From a virus, in IMG/VR virus record IMGVR_UViG_3300010150_000009, positions 47,596 to 111,595 of that record: DNA of 64,000 nucleotides, one strand, 5' to 3'. Shown in pieces: positions 33,822 to 41,182 of the stretch (positions are counted from its first letter, which is position 1; every line of letters begins with the position of its first letter). The position numbers and the translations under genes were made by a program. The notes under the pieces are model-generated. The model saw only the letters and a list, made by a program, of their open reading frames with translations. It made no database searches and was not told the DNA's origin.

Positions 33822-34293
33822 ACTTTAGTGCTTCCTTAGCATCCTCGGCAGTTTTGTAAGGGCCTTTATAACCATATCGATCCAACGTAATAAGTTTGGG
33901 ACAAGAGGCAGTAGTCCATCCAATCTTAGTAAAATTAATAATGTAATGTCCCGCGCAAAACCAACACTTGCTATCTTCTCTTTTATTAAACATAGGAAGT
34001 TTTCGGTTAAGGTCATATATTACATTAAACGCCTTTTTGGAATTAATTGGATATCCGTGTACCTCTTTTTGAGTATATGTAGCCGCAACATCACTTGCTT
34101 GATGCTTAATAAAACGGATCGGATATTTGTCTAATAATGTTTTCTTAGAATTAAACGCAATTTTTCGGCCGTGGTCAGTAACAACATAATGAGAATCTCC
34201 AATTCTATTAAGTAGTCCTACGCTTTCGCCGTTTCGCGATAAAATCCAAAATCTGTCCTTAACTAATGGTTTTGCTAGTGTGTCTTCAGTCAT
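33802..34293 (-). CDS. Protein of unknown function with a possible Zn-binding pair
   Basis: 163 residues from ATG 34293, preceded by AAGGAAGAAC and overlapping the DUF805 gene stop; the longer frame would run through that gene. Contains DRFWILSRNGESVGLLNRIG and CWFCAGHYIINF, a CxxC-H pattern, and ends with a helix similar to small phage DNA-binding proteins (GPYKTAEDAKEALKYAK). Not assigned. Confidence 0.55.
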   Translation of the reverse strand: MTEDTLAKPLVKDRFWILSRNGESVGLLNRIGDSHYVVTDHGRKIAFNSKKTLLDKYPIRFIKHQASDVAATYTQKEVHGYPINSKKAFNVIYDLNRKLPMFNKREDSKCWFCAGHYIINFTKIGWTTASCPKLITLDRYGYKGPYKTAEDAKEALKYAKHST

Positions 34294-34612
34294 TGTGTTC
34301 TTCCTTTGTTGGTACGCATCCAATAACAATATAATAGATAAAATTAACAAGCGGAATGAATACCAAAATAAATGCCCATTGGCTCCATCCTGCGTCTCGG
34401 TTGCGTCTTGCTAATGTTGCAATTGACGGAATAAAAACCCCCAATATTAGTATAACATAAAACGGGCCTGTCGCGACCGTGGGAAACAACATCAAATCGA
34501 GAATGGTTACAATAATTGAAGCAATAATAACAAATAAAAACAATCCCCAATATTCTTCTCTATTCGCTCTTCCAGTAAAGTCTGCGTATTTTTTAAGTGC
34601 TGTGAATAACAT
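34286..34612 (-). CDS. DUF805-family membrane protein
   Basis: 108 residues with the family hallmark near the N-terminus (YADFTGRANREEYW) and three membrane segments, then ATLARRNRDAGWSQW and a C-terminal segment. DUF805 proteins (YhaH/YhaI type) are inner-membrane proteins of unknown role and occur in some phages. Overlaps the downstream gene by 8 bases. Confidence 0.82.
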   Translation of the reverse strand: MLFTALKKYADFTGRANREEYWGLFLFVIIASIIVTILDLMLFPTVATGPFYVILILGVFIPSIATLARRNRDAGWSQWAFILVFIPLVNFIYYIVIGCVPTKEEHND

Positions 34613-34613
34613 A

Positions 34614-34889
34614 TTATCTCCCTATGTCCTTAATACAATCCTTACTAATAACTTGATAAGCACCTTTGTTATAAGCAGGAGCAATTGTGTGTTGTGTGGT
34701 TTTCATCGAATCTCTCTTAGGTGCCATTGCAACGCGAGAATTCAAAGAGGGCCAGTTATTGCTTCGCGTTTCATAGGAAGGAATAGTTAGGACTTTTGAC
34801 GGTCCAATTTTTGTTCGCTTTCTACCAGCCACTGCTTGTCTACGCTTCTTACGCGCGGCCTTCACTTGTCTTTCTTGGTATGTGCTCAT
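34614..34889 (-). CDS. Small basic conserved phage protein
   Basis: 91 residues. Very basic start (ERQVKAARKKRRQAVAGRKR) and a conserved-looking body (TIPSYETRSNNWPSLNSRVA, YNKGAYQVISKDCI) that I have seen in varied phages as a hypothetical protein. It leads the transcript from the promoter at 34923-34951. A DNA- or RNA-binding role is possible. Confidence 0.6.
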   Translation of the reverse strand: MSTYQERQVKAARKKRRQAVAGRKRTKIGPSKVLTIPSYETRSNNWPSLNSRVAMAPKRDSMKTTQHTIAPAYNKGAYQVISKDCIKDIGR

Positions 34890-34922
34890 GTTTTAATACT
34901 ATTAAATATTAGATACATTACT

Positions 34923-34951
34923 AGTATAAATGAAATATAGAAGATTGTCAA
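34923..34951 (-). promoter_or_regulatory. Promoter of the 34.9-32.8 kb gene run
   Basis: Minus strand: -35 TTGACA (34951-34946), 17-base spacer, -10 TATACT (34928-34923). It lies in the short gap upstream of the basic protein gene at 34614-34889. Confidence 0.65.
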
Positions 34952-34975
34952 GATAAACGGGTTATCTTTTTCTTT

Positions 34976-35248
34976 TTAATCTTTCTTTTTATTTGAGGGA
35001 ATTCTATGATCTTCATCTAGATGGCCAATATCTGCTTTAAGCACATCTCTATACTCGTCCCAGTATTTCTTGTGTGCTTCTTTATGGATTACTTTAGCAA
35101 GTTCTGCTTGGCGATCACGATACTCGCCCTGCTCAAGCCAGTACTCCTTGTCCGTGTATCCTGATTTATTAACCTTTGCCATGAACTCTCTTTGCTTCTT
35201 AATAAGTTCTTCGATTGCTTTTTGCTTTTCTGTTTTCTTCTTCGGCAT
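34976..35248 (-). CDS. Small charged protein
   Basis: 90 residues, Lys/Glu/Asp-rich and helical (KKKTEKQKAIEELIKKQREF). The stop lies 25 bases upstream of the next promoter. It begins in a TAATG junction with RNase H. Function unknown. Confidence 0.5.
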   Translation of the reverse strand: MPKKKTEKQKAIEELIKKQREFMAKVNKSGYTDKEYWLEQGEYRDRQAELAKVIHKEAHKKYWDEYRDVLKADIGHLDEDHRIPSNKKKD

Positions 35249-36213
35249 TATGGATAACTTGCATTTAGTAAATCGCCAAACTTTTGAGATTCATCTCCTA
35301 GTTTTTGAAGATTGTGTTTACCGCAAAATTTCAAAAAGTGTACACCAACACTACTATTTTTCTTAGACTCTATCTCTCCAATAGTCTCGTCTATTACGCC
35401 ACGAATCTCTTCGGGCTGTGCTGTAAGATCAACTAGTGTGCGATTACGCTCATAGTCGTCTTTTACACGGTGTTCTTCTTCGTTATGATCTACCCAACGT
35501 TGAAGCATCATATTGTTCCAAACATAACCTTTGTTATGTCTGTCCTCAAACGCCTCACGTAATACTGTTTTACGAACACGCGGATAAGCAGTGAAAACGT
35601 TATCGCTTGGATCACCTCGCATACATTTTTCAAACAATAACCATTCTGGATTAGGTATCTCTTTAGGCTCTTTAGTTTTCTTATCAATTACCATATTGCC
35701 TTTTTTATCAAAGATGCCTTCTATAGTAATTAACTGATCGCTAATGCCGTTATATTGTTTAACATTAGTGCCTAACAGTTGATAAAAGTCGCTGTCACTA
35801 CTAATAATGAAGTGTTCGTCGTTTGGATGTCCTTGTATAAAACCAGCAATAAGATCATCCGCTTCAAGCACTGGATTTTGTATTACAGTACAGTTAGTTT
35901 TGTTTCGTAGGAATGTAGTAAAATCTTCGTACACTTCCCAAAATAGTTTATCTTCTTCCTGCTCTCTTTCAGTGAGTGCTTGTCGTGCTACTGCTCTATT
36001 CTTTTTGTATGGCTCATAAAAGGATTTACGCCAACTTCTACCTTCCAAACAAAATATAACGTGATCAGTGTCAAACTCTCTCCATACTTTGGCAACTGAT
36101 GCTAGGGTTACGTGGATAGCAAGACCTAATTTGGTATCGGTGTCGACGCTTTTAGCGACAACATGTCTTGCTCTAAAAAACATATTAGCGGTGTCTATTA
36201 ATAGATATTTCAT
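35248..36213 (-). CDS. rnh: T4 RNase H-like 5'-3' exonuclease (FEN family)
   Basis: 321 residues. N-terminal YLLIDTANMFFRARHV has the first catalytic Asp; VLEADDLIAGF and ISSDSDFYQLL supply the acidic clusters; CMRGDPSDNV corresponds to the metal-binding RGDxSDN(I) motif that precedes the helix-hairpin-helix. It removes RNA primers and flaps during lagging-strand synthesis, with gene 43 polymerase, gene 45 clamp and the ligase encoded nearby. No clear promoter immediately upstream. Confidence 0.9.
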   Translation of the reverse strand: MKYLLIDTANMFFRARHVVAKSVDTDTKLGLAIHVTLASVAKVWREFDTDHVIFCLEGRSWRKSFYEPYKKNRAVARQALTEREQEEDKLFWEVYEDFTTFLRNKTNCTVIQNPVLEADDLIAGFIQGHPNDEHFIISSDSDFYQLLGTNVKQYNGISDQLITIEGIFDKKGNMVIDKKTKEPKEIPNPEWLLFEKCMRGDPSDNVFTAYPRVRKTVLREAFEDRHNKGYVWNNMMLQRWVDHNEEEHRVKDDYERNRTLVDLTAQPEEIRGVIDETIGEIESKKNSSVGVHFLKFCGKHNLQKLGDESQKFGDLLNASYP

Positions 36214-36222
36214 CTAATTTTT

Positions 36223-36384
36223 TTAACCTTCTGCTTTTGCCATTGCTCTAGACCAATAGCGATTGATAATTTCTTCGATATCCTTTTCTGTAAACGAACT
36301 AGGAAGATCATAGCCCTTAACTATTAGCCAGATGGTGTTGGCTAATTCTTTATCTAATTTTTTGTCTAAATTACTAGACGACAT
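36223..36384 (-). CDS. Small helical protein, 53 residues
   Basis: ATG at 36384 opens 53 codons (MSSSNLDKKLDKELANTIWL, FTEKDIEEIINRYWSRA). It fills the gap between RNase H and the terminator at 36411-36451, with AGGA about 12 bases before the start. Amphipathic helices are consistent with a real small protein. No family recognised. Confidence 0.55.
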   Translation of the reverse strand: MSSSNLDKKLDKELANTIWLIVKGYDLPSSFTEKDIEEIINRYWSRAMAKAEG

Positions 36385-36410
36385 ATATAATTTGATTCCT
36401 GTAATTTAAA

Positions 36411-36451
36411 AGAAAGTAGGACGACTATCTTTGAATAGTCGCCCACCTTCT
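36411..36451 (-). terminator. Terminator after the small two-TM protein gene
   Basis: Minus strand: AGAAGGTGGGCGACTAT stem, loop of six, ATAGTCG-T-CC-TACTTTCT partner, followed by TTTTAAATT. The 7-bp core CGACTAT/ATAGTCG is perfect and extends with one mismatch and wobble pairs. Lies just past the stop at 36466. Confidence 0.75.
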
Positions 36452-36465
36452 AAAAGTAAGCGATA

Positions 36466-36699
36466 TTACTTTTTCGTAAATAGCCAATAAAGAACCCAAA
36501 TCGCTACTAAGCCAACAAGTCCGTTGCTACCTAGTGAATTTACAAGTCCGATAATGTTACCTACAACATCGCCTGGCAAAAATGCTACACCAGGACCAAA
36601 AATAACTTGTAGAACTACTGCTAGTGAAACTAGAGCAACACCTACTTCAGTTAATTTTCTTACCCAGCCTAATGCCGTTTCAACGATATTTCCAGCCAT
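36466..36699 (-). CDS. Small two-TM membrane protein, probably highly expressed
   Basis: 77 residues with hydrophobic segments at about 15-35 and 47-73, separated by a Gly/Pro loop (GPGVAFLPGDVV); basic end FTKK. The ribosome site AAAGGAGGT is close to ideal, and the gene stands alone between a consensus promoter and a strong terminator. Size and topology would suit a holin or small pore, or a virion membrane-facing protein; no direct evidence separates these. Confidence 0.65.
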   Translation of the reverse strand: MAGNIVETALGWVRKLTEVGVALVSLAVVLQVIFGPGVAFLPGDVVGNIIGLVNSLGSNGLVGLVAIWVLYWLFTKK

Positions 36700-36722
36700 A
36701 TCTAACCTCCTTTGGTTGTTAT

Positions 36723-36740
36723 GATATAATTAATTATATC
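36723..36740. repeat. 18-bp perfect palindrome in the leader of the two-TM gene
   Basis: GATATAATT joined to AATTATATC with no spacer. It lies between the -10 (36752-36747) and the ribosome site, where it can be an operator or an AU-rich leader hairpin. Confidence 0.7.
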
Positions 36741-36746
36741 TCTTTC

Positions 36747-36775
36747 AGCATAACATATTACACTATCTGTGTCAA
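36747..36775 (-). promoter_or_regulatory. Promoter of the small two-TM gene
   Basis: Minus strand: -35 TTGACA (36775-36770), 17-base spacer, -10 TATGCT (36752-36747). Leader about 45 bases, containing the palindrome and an AAAGGAGGT ribosome site. The -35 lies within the 3' end of the SGNH-like gene. Confidence 0.65.
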
Positions 36776-37357
36776 GCGATTTAGTAGTATTCTAGTCCAT
36801 CTTTTATGCCCATTTACGCCAAAATACTCAGTTCCTGGGTTAAAATCAATATTCTGCGCTTTTAACTGAGAAACCATAGTACCATTAGGGTTATATGGAT
36901 CGATGAACGAGTCTCCAAAATCGTATTGATTTTGTGGTGTAATATTTAGATGCTCTTGTGTATTAAACATAATATGAATAACTTTCATATTTGTTAGTTT
37001 TTCATGTAAATCTATTACATCTCGGTGTGTGCCTGTGTTCCATTTCTCAAAACCAATTATTGCTACTGTATCCTCAGGGCGAGGTTTTCTTATAAGGTAG
37101 TCTAATGCGTGGAACATAATAGTTTGATTGTCCCACTCTGGTTTAGAGATTAAAAAAGTTCCTATCTGCATTACAGGAGAAATTCCTGCCCAAAAAGCAT
37201 TGGCTTTATTGTCGGGATGGGGTTCGTCCCTTAGAGCAAGTTGCATAGGATCGTCGTCTGCTCTGAGATAGTCATTTACGCATTTAGCACCGCTAGTGTG
37301 AGATCCGCCAACGCATATAATAGAATTTATTAGGTTATTAGTTGATTTGCGAAACAT
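36758..37357 (-). CDS. SGNH-like protein, third copy in the window
   Basis: 199 residues. ICVGGSHTSGAKCVND resembles block I (GxSxT) with Ser-His in place of the usual Asp-Ser, and EYFGVNGHKRWTRILL resembles block V with the C-terminal His. The usual catalytic triad is therefore altered. No signal peptide. It has no ribosome site; a TATAAATA box ends six bases before its ATG, so late leaderless expression is possible. Confidence 0.5.
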   Translation of the reverse strand: MFRKSTNNLINSIICVGGSHTSGAKCVNDYLRADDDPMQLALRDEPHPDNKANAFWAGISPVMQIGTFLISKPEWDNQTIMFHALDYLIRKPRPEDTVAIIGFEKWNTGTHRDVIDLHEKLTNMKVIHIMFNTQEHLNITPQNQYDFGDSFIDPYNPNGTMVSQLKAQNIDFNPGTEYFGVNGHKRWTRILLNRLTQIV

Positions 37358-37362
37358 TAATT

Positions 37363-37743
37363 CTATTTATATTCGCGCTTGCCGCCTTCGATATCCCGCA
37401 TTTGTATGTTAACGTTACTGCCTACTACGTCTTCGTCGTATGTTTCCATAGCAATTTGCCTACATAAGTCTTGAAACCATTGATCTACTATTTCTTCGTC
37501 TGTATCACCTACTAAACCGTGTCGTCGCAACATTCCTACAAACGGTTCATTCCAATCTAATTCAAATGCACCATTGCGTGGGTTTTCACTGTCAATCTCT
37601 ACATCAACAATAGTAAACCACGGCTCGCCTTTCTTTGTTGCTTTTTGTTTAGGTGTTAACCTTTTCTTAGTTTCTTTTAATGGTTCCGATGCTATTTCGG
37701 TTTCACTACCAAACATATCTTTTATTTTATCAAATACACTCAT
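37363..37743 (-). CDS. Conserved T4-like marine phage protein
   Basis: 126 residues from ATG 37743, overlapping the QueE stop (TAATG). The core KKGEPWFTIVDVEIDSENP and NGAFELDWNEPFVGMLRRHG is a sequence I recognise from T4-like marine phages as a hypothetical protein. No catalytic motif is evident. Co-transcribed behind QueE, but its relation to deazaguanine synthesis is unknown. Confidence 0.65.
   Translation of the reverse strand: MSVFDKIKDMFGSETEIASEPLKETKKRLTPKQKATKKGEPWFTIVDVEIDSENPRNGAFELDWNEPFVGMLRRHGLVGDTDEEIVDQWFQDLCRQIAMETYDEDVVGSNVNIQMRDIEGGKREYK
37364..37371 (-). promoter_or_regulatory. Possible late promoter box TATAAATA
   Basis: Exact T4-type late -10 sequence on the minus strand, overlapping the stop of the upstream gene and ending six bases before ATG 37357. 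In an AT-rich genome it may be chance. Confidence 0.35.
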
Positions 37744-38615
37744 TATGTTCCCCATGCGTTACCAAACAGATCTGAATGTAGCCTTGGGCTATATCTCATA
37801 CCATGTTTCATAACTGCTTCTGCTACTGTGATAGCATTTCCTTTATAATCTTCATATAATCCACCAACTGGCATACAATAAACAGGACACTCTACGCCTG
37901 CCTCTTTATATACTGCTACCGCCTTTTCTACTTCTATCATACTTTCTTCACTATCAATAACAAACTTAAAATACATATCAGATCCAGGCACGTTGAAGTA
38001 TTGTGCCGCTACCTCAGATTTAATAGCATCTTCCCATTGTTCGCCGCTAGGCGATAGTTTAGGCGAACAAGACCATGTAAAGAAAGGTCTATTGGATTTT
38101 TGCCATTGTAACCAAGAGGTGTAGTTTCCCATATATTCGGCAAACTCGCCTTTTAAACTTTTGGTAGTGTTAGTCTCAAATGTAACATTTTTTAAATCTT
38201 GCATACGCTCGTGTGCAAACAAAGCGGGATATATCTTTTGCCACATCATAGGCTCACCACCCGTAATAACCAAATGTATGTCTTGCCCATTTGGCATCAT
38301 CCAACTACCATTAGGAGTTATCTTTAATAAGTTATCTACCAATCCATCTAAATCTACATCAGTTGCTAGATGTTTAAATCGTGTATCCCAACTTGCGTAA
38401 CTATCACAACCTGTGCTTACTAGTGGTAAATCATCAAAGTGTGTATACTTAGAAGCATCTACATTAAGACGCTCTTCGCTTAGTTCACCACGTGGCATAC
38501 CAAATCCTTGACATTTTAAGTTACAACCAAATAAACGTAAGAATACAGACGGCACGCCTGTAAACTTACCCTCACCTTGTAAACTATAAAATATTTCAGT
38601 GTATCGTATTTTCAT
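37743..38615 (-). CDS. queE: QueE-like 7-carboxy-7-deazaguanine synthase with split cysteine motif
   Basis: 290 residues. EIFYSLQGEGKFTGVPSVFLRL is the QueE N-terminus (shown here by its key residues E7, Q13, G14, E15, G16), and TGGEP follows. QueE rearranges carboxytetrahydropterin to 7-carboxy-7-deazaguanine. The usual CX3CX2C or CX14CX2C cluster site is changed: C31 and C35 fit, but the next cysteine is C70 (TGCDSYASW), so about 34 residues are inserted (GFGMPRGELSEE...). The likely cluster is C31/C35/C70. Overlaps its neighbours by 4 bases or less. Confidence 0.88.
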   Translation of the reverse strand: MKIRYTEIFYSLQGEGKFTGVPSVFLRLFGCNLKCQGFGMPRGELSEERLNVDASKYTHFDDLPLVSTGCDSYASWDTRFKHLATDVDLDGLVDNLLKITPNGSWMMPNGQDIHLVITGGEPMMWQKIYPALFAHERMQDLKNVTFETNTTKSLKGEFAEYMGNYTSWLQWQKSNRPFFTWSCSPKLSPSGEQWEDAIKSEVAAQYFNVPGSDMYFKFVIDSEESMIEVEKAVAVYKEAGVECPVYCMPVGGLYEDYKGNAITVAEAVMKHGMRYSPRLHSDLFGNAWGT

Positions 38616-38959
38616 TGTTTCTTTTTCTTTTCTTTATCTGGAGTGGATTTTTTCCAAGCATCTCCAAATAATTCATTTAATGGTGTTGCTTGGTGTTCTT
38701 CTCTACTCATACCCCAACTAGGTCCTTTTAAAAATCTTTGCCATTGCATTCTAATCTTATCTTCTTCTTCCCTCCACTCTTTCTTTTCTTGTTCTAACTG
38801 TTTAGGAAGACTATCTACTATTTTAACAGATTCTACTAAATTGTCAACTACTTCTACAATGTTTGGGTGCCTAAACCAACTATAAAACCAGTGTTTTTCA
38901 ACTAGTTTTTTGAGACTATCGTTTATTAATTCTTTCGTTTTATCTATATCATCTTGCAT
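38612..38959 (-). CDS. Helical protein of unknown function between queE and the amidinotransferase gene
   Basis: 115 residues, helical and charged with Lys-rich C-terminus. Contains WFYSWFRHPNIVEVVDNLV and KQLEQEKKEWREEEDKIRMQ. It overlaps QueE by 4 bases and the amidinotransferase gene by 11 bases, so it is made with them. Not recognised. A scaffold or partner role in the pathway is only suggested by position. Confidence 0.55.
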   Translation of the reverse strand: MQDDIDKTKELINDSLKKLVEKHWFYSWFRHPNIVEVVDNLVESVKIVDSLPKQLEQEKKEWREEEDKIRMQWQRFLKGPSWGMSREEHQATPLNELFGDAWKKSTPDKEKKKKQ

Positions 38960-40139
38960 AACTCTCTATGCCTCCCTCTCTGTGTATGTCCAATGTTAGG
39001 CAATGCAACCCGCCGTCCCAAAAGAACCTGTGTCTAAATGGAGTTACAATAGGTTCTACGTTGTGCTTTTTAAACCACTTAAATAGTTCTTCATTTTCAG
39101 TTAAGCATAGTACAGTCTCAGGATTAACCATTAGTACGTTAACATCCCATACTGTTTCTTCACAAAAGCCTACCCATTCGCTAAACCACTTGTCTACGTA
39201 GTCAATAAGTTCGTCGTTGTGTTCCTCACCAGGTATCCACCACTTGCCTTGAACTTTATCTTTAATTTCTAAAAATGGAGACATGTTAGACCACTGCGTG
39301 TCTGGCAAGTAAAAGACATCCCAGTTTGGAAAATACTTTTTAAATTGCAATGCTTCTCCATTAGATACAAATGCGCCGGGTTTTATAGGTGCGTATATAC
39401 CATCCGAATGCCCGTCGTTAAAAGCAGTTATGATATTATAACTGTCTTTAAACTCGTTTCTAAACCATTTATATGTTGTGTTGGGCAATCCATCTAATAT
39501 AATAGTATCACCTAGTTTAACAATGTTAGGCCCTTGGTTCCAAAAATCAAATCTTGTAGTGTTATCGACGCCGTAATCATTAATAACATTGCCTTTATAC
39601 GATTCTATTTCCTCATATAAAGTCTCAAAAAATAATACGTTTGCCCTGCCTGGTCCTGCTATTTTATTATCAGTTAAACAACTTAAATCTCGTTGCCTTA
39701 AAATATAGAAATTGTCATTAACAACAACCTGTTCATCTCTCGGAAACAACGGTGGTTTAGTTAGGAAACCTGGATTTTCATATATGTCGTAGTCTTGTAA
39801 GTATTTTTTAACTCCGTCGTTGTCCTGCAACTGTGGCATGTCTTGTAACACTCTGTTGACGTCAACTTCTAAATTACGGTCAACAGCATCACCACCAACC
39901 TTGTAAATATTATATACTTGATCAAAGTCAAACACACGCGGGCGTTTTACGGTCACGCCATAACTTTCTAATACTTCTTTAATGTTCTCTAAATCTTCTA
40001 TAGTCTCTTCAGTGATTTGTCGTAGAACATTTTTTACTTTTGTATTATCAACGTAGTCAAAGAACTCCGGACGATAGCAATCGCCTAGCCAACATTCTTT
40101 AAGTGGCTGGAATCCTGTGTTACAATTGATTACACCCAT
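38949..40139 (-). CDS. Amidinotransferase-fold enzyme
   Basis: 396 residues, the size of glycine amidinotransferases. Expected features of the five-bladed fold are seen: FQPLKECWLGD at the N-terminus, PRVFDFDQVY, GHSDGIYAPIKPG-like HSDG (active-site His/Asp), and the C-terminal GGLHCLTLDIHR, where Cys is the nucleophile that takes the amidino group from arginine. Family members act on amines (glycine, inosamine) or hydrolyse dimethylarginine. It sits between QueD and QueE with overlaps on both sides. Either a general phage metabolic gene or, by position, a modifier of the deazaguanine product. Confidence 0.78.
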   Translation of the reverse strand: MGVINCNTGFQPLKECWLGDCYRPEFFDYVDNTKVKNVLRQITEETIEDLENIKEVLESYGVTVKRPRVFDFDQVYNIYKVGGDAVDRNLEVDVNRVLQDMPQLQDNDGVKKYLQDYDIYENPGFLTKPPLFPRDEQVVVNDNFYILRQRDLSCLTDNKIAGPGRANVLFFETLYEEIESYKGNVINDYGVDNTTRFDFWNQGPNIVKLGDTIILDGLPNTTYKWFRNEFKDSYNIITAFNDGHSDGIYAPIKPGAFVSNGEALQFKKYFPNWDVFYLPDTQWSNMSPFLEIKDKVQGKWWIPGEEHNDELIDYVDKWFSEWVGFCEETVWDVNVLMVNPETVLCLTENEELFKWFKKHNVEPIVTPFRHRFFWDGGLHCLTLDIHREGGIESYAR

Positions 40140-40606
40140 CCAGTAAACCCTGCTTCAGGGTTATGATAGGTTGAACTGTTCTTGTCATTTTCTCTTGCTT
40201 CCACGCTAATAACCCATGCTCTGCCGCCTGTTCTTTCACGCAACCATCCATCAGCATAATTGCAGATACGCATAGCAGTGCCTTCCATACCTGGTCCTTC
40301 CTCTTGTACAATCAACTTACATACACCTGCGTTGTGTAGCATTTGGAATGTTTCCATATATGGATCATCGTGATCAATGACAAACGTATGATCGTAGTTT
40401 TCTTCTAACCATCTTTTCAGTTCTTTTAAATCGCTGTAGTCTACAAGAAACCCTTCCTTTGTCATAGTGTGTGCGCCAAATGTAAAATGGAAACTACGAC
40501 TATAGCCGTGTATCATAGCGCAGTTTCCATCATGCTTATGCTGTCTATGGGCACATGGAAAGTTGTAAAATGTTTTTGTAGATGTGAATTCGGGTAACCC
40601 GCTCAT
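40130..40606 (-). CDS. queD: QueD-like 6-carboxy-tetrahydropterin synthase with altered zinc motif
   Basis: 158 residues. CAHRQHKHDGNCAMIHGYS aligns with the QueD region CxxxHGH: the catalytic Cys (C29-like) and first His pair are kept, but HGH is HGY. FLVDYSDLKELKRWL, YDHTFVID and the late VEAREND segment (catalytic Glu) match QueD. It converts dihydroneopterin triphosphate from FolE to carboxytetrahydropterin. The RBS AAGGAG is strong. Loss of one zinc-binding His may be offset by the nearby HRQHKH cluster. Confidence 0.82.
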   Translation of the reverse strand: MSGLPEFTSTKTFYNFPCAHRQHKHDGNCAMIHGYSRSFHFTFGAHTMTKEGFLVDYSDLKELKRWLEENYDHTFVIDHDDPYMETFQMLHNAGVCKLIVQEEGPGMEGTAMRICNYADGWLRERTGGRAWVISVEARENDKNSSTYHNPEAGFTGWV

Positions 40607-40617
40607 TTATTTTCTCC

Positions 40618-41145
40618 TTAGTTGCAAATTTCTCTGTTATATAAATCTATTACTGCTTCGTTTGTTTGTGGATTTAGTACCCATCCACCATGCTTATTCA
40701 TTATATCTCCGTAATTGACTTTTGGATGTCCTAATATACCAATACAGTGTCCTATTTCGTGTGCTAAAGTATTATATAAAGCACCACATTTGTTTAAATC
40801 ATTATACATTAACGGATTTAAATAAATGTTGCAGTATTGCATCTGTCCATTATGTGTCTTCCATTCCGAGTATGCACAATGATCATTATTGTAGGCAAAT
40901 CCAGCAAATCTTATCTGTCCAAGTTTACCATAATTAAAAGTTAAACCGGCACCTTTCCATATAGCACCAGCATTTCGCCATTCTATATTATCGACACTGA
41001 TGTTAATATTTTTACTTGGCCATTTTGCACCATACAAACTATTAACATCAACGCATTTAGACACTCCAATTGTAGAAGAACCGCTACACCCTGCTAACAA
41101 TGCTATAGCGAATCCTAGTATTTTAAATAAATTTTTTCTTACCAT
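40618..41145 (-). CDS. Predicted lipoprotein metalloprotease (matrixin-like motif)
   Basis: 175 residues from ATG 41145, which gives a signal peptide with a lipobox (FAIALLAGCSG, Cys at residue 20); a start 24 bases upstream is an alternative. HEIGHCIGILGH matches the zinc motif HExxHxxGxxH of metzincins. YGDIMNKHGG after it resembles a Met-turn. A lipid-anchored protease placed between the transporter and QueD genes is odd. It may act in the host envelope, for example in lysis or surface remodelling, and have nothing to do with base modification. Confidence 0.72.
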   Translation of the reverse strand: MVRKNLFKILGFAIALLAGCSGSSTIGVSKCVDVNSLYGAKWPSKNINISVDNIEWRNAGAIWKGAGLTFNYGKLGQIRFAGFAYNNDHCAYSEWKTHNGQMQYCNIYLNPLMYNDLNKCGALYNTLAHEIGHCIGILGHPKVNYGDIMNKHGGWVLNPQTNEAVIDLYNREICN

Positions 41146-41150
41146 AAAGA

Positions 41151-41176
41151 AAGGGGCAGGGCAAGCCATACCCCTT
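41151..41176 (-). terminator. Hairpin between the transporter and metalloprotease genes
   Basis: AAGGGG/CCCCTT arms with a 14-base loop that contains GCTTGCCC, followed on the minus strand by TTCTTTAT. It may end some transporter transcripts or shape the leader of the protease mRNA. Confidence 0.45.
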
Positions 41177-41182
41177 ATCCAT

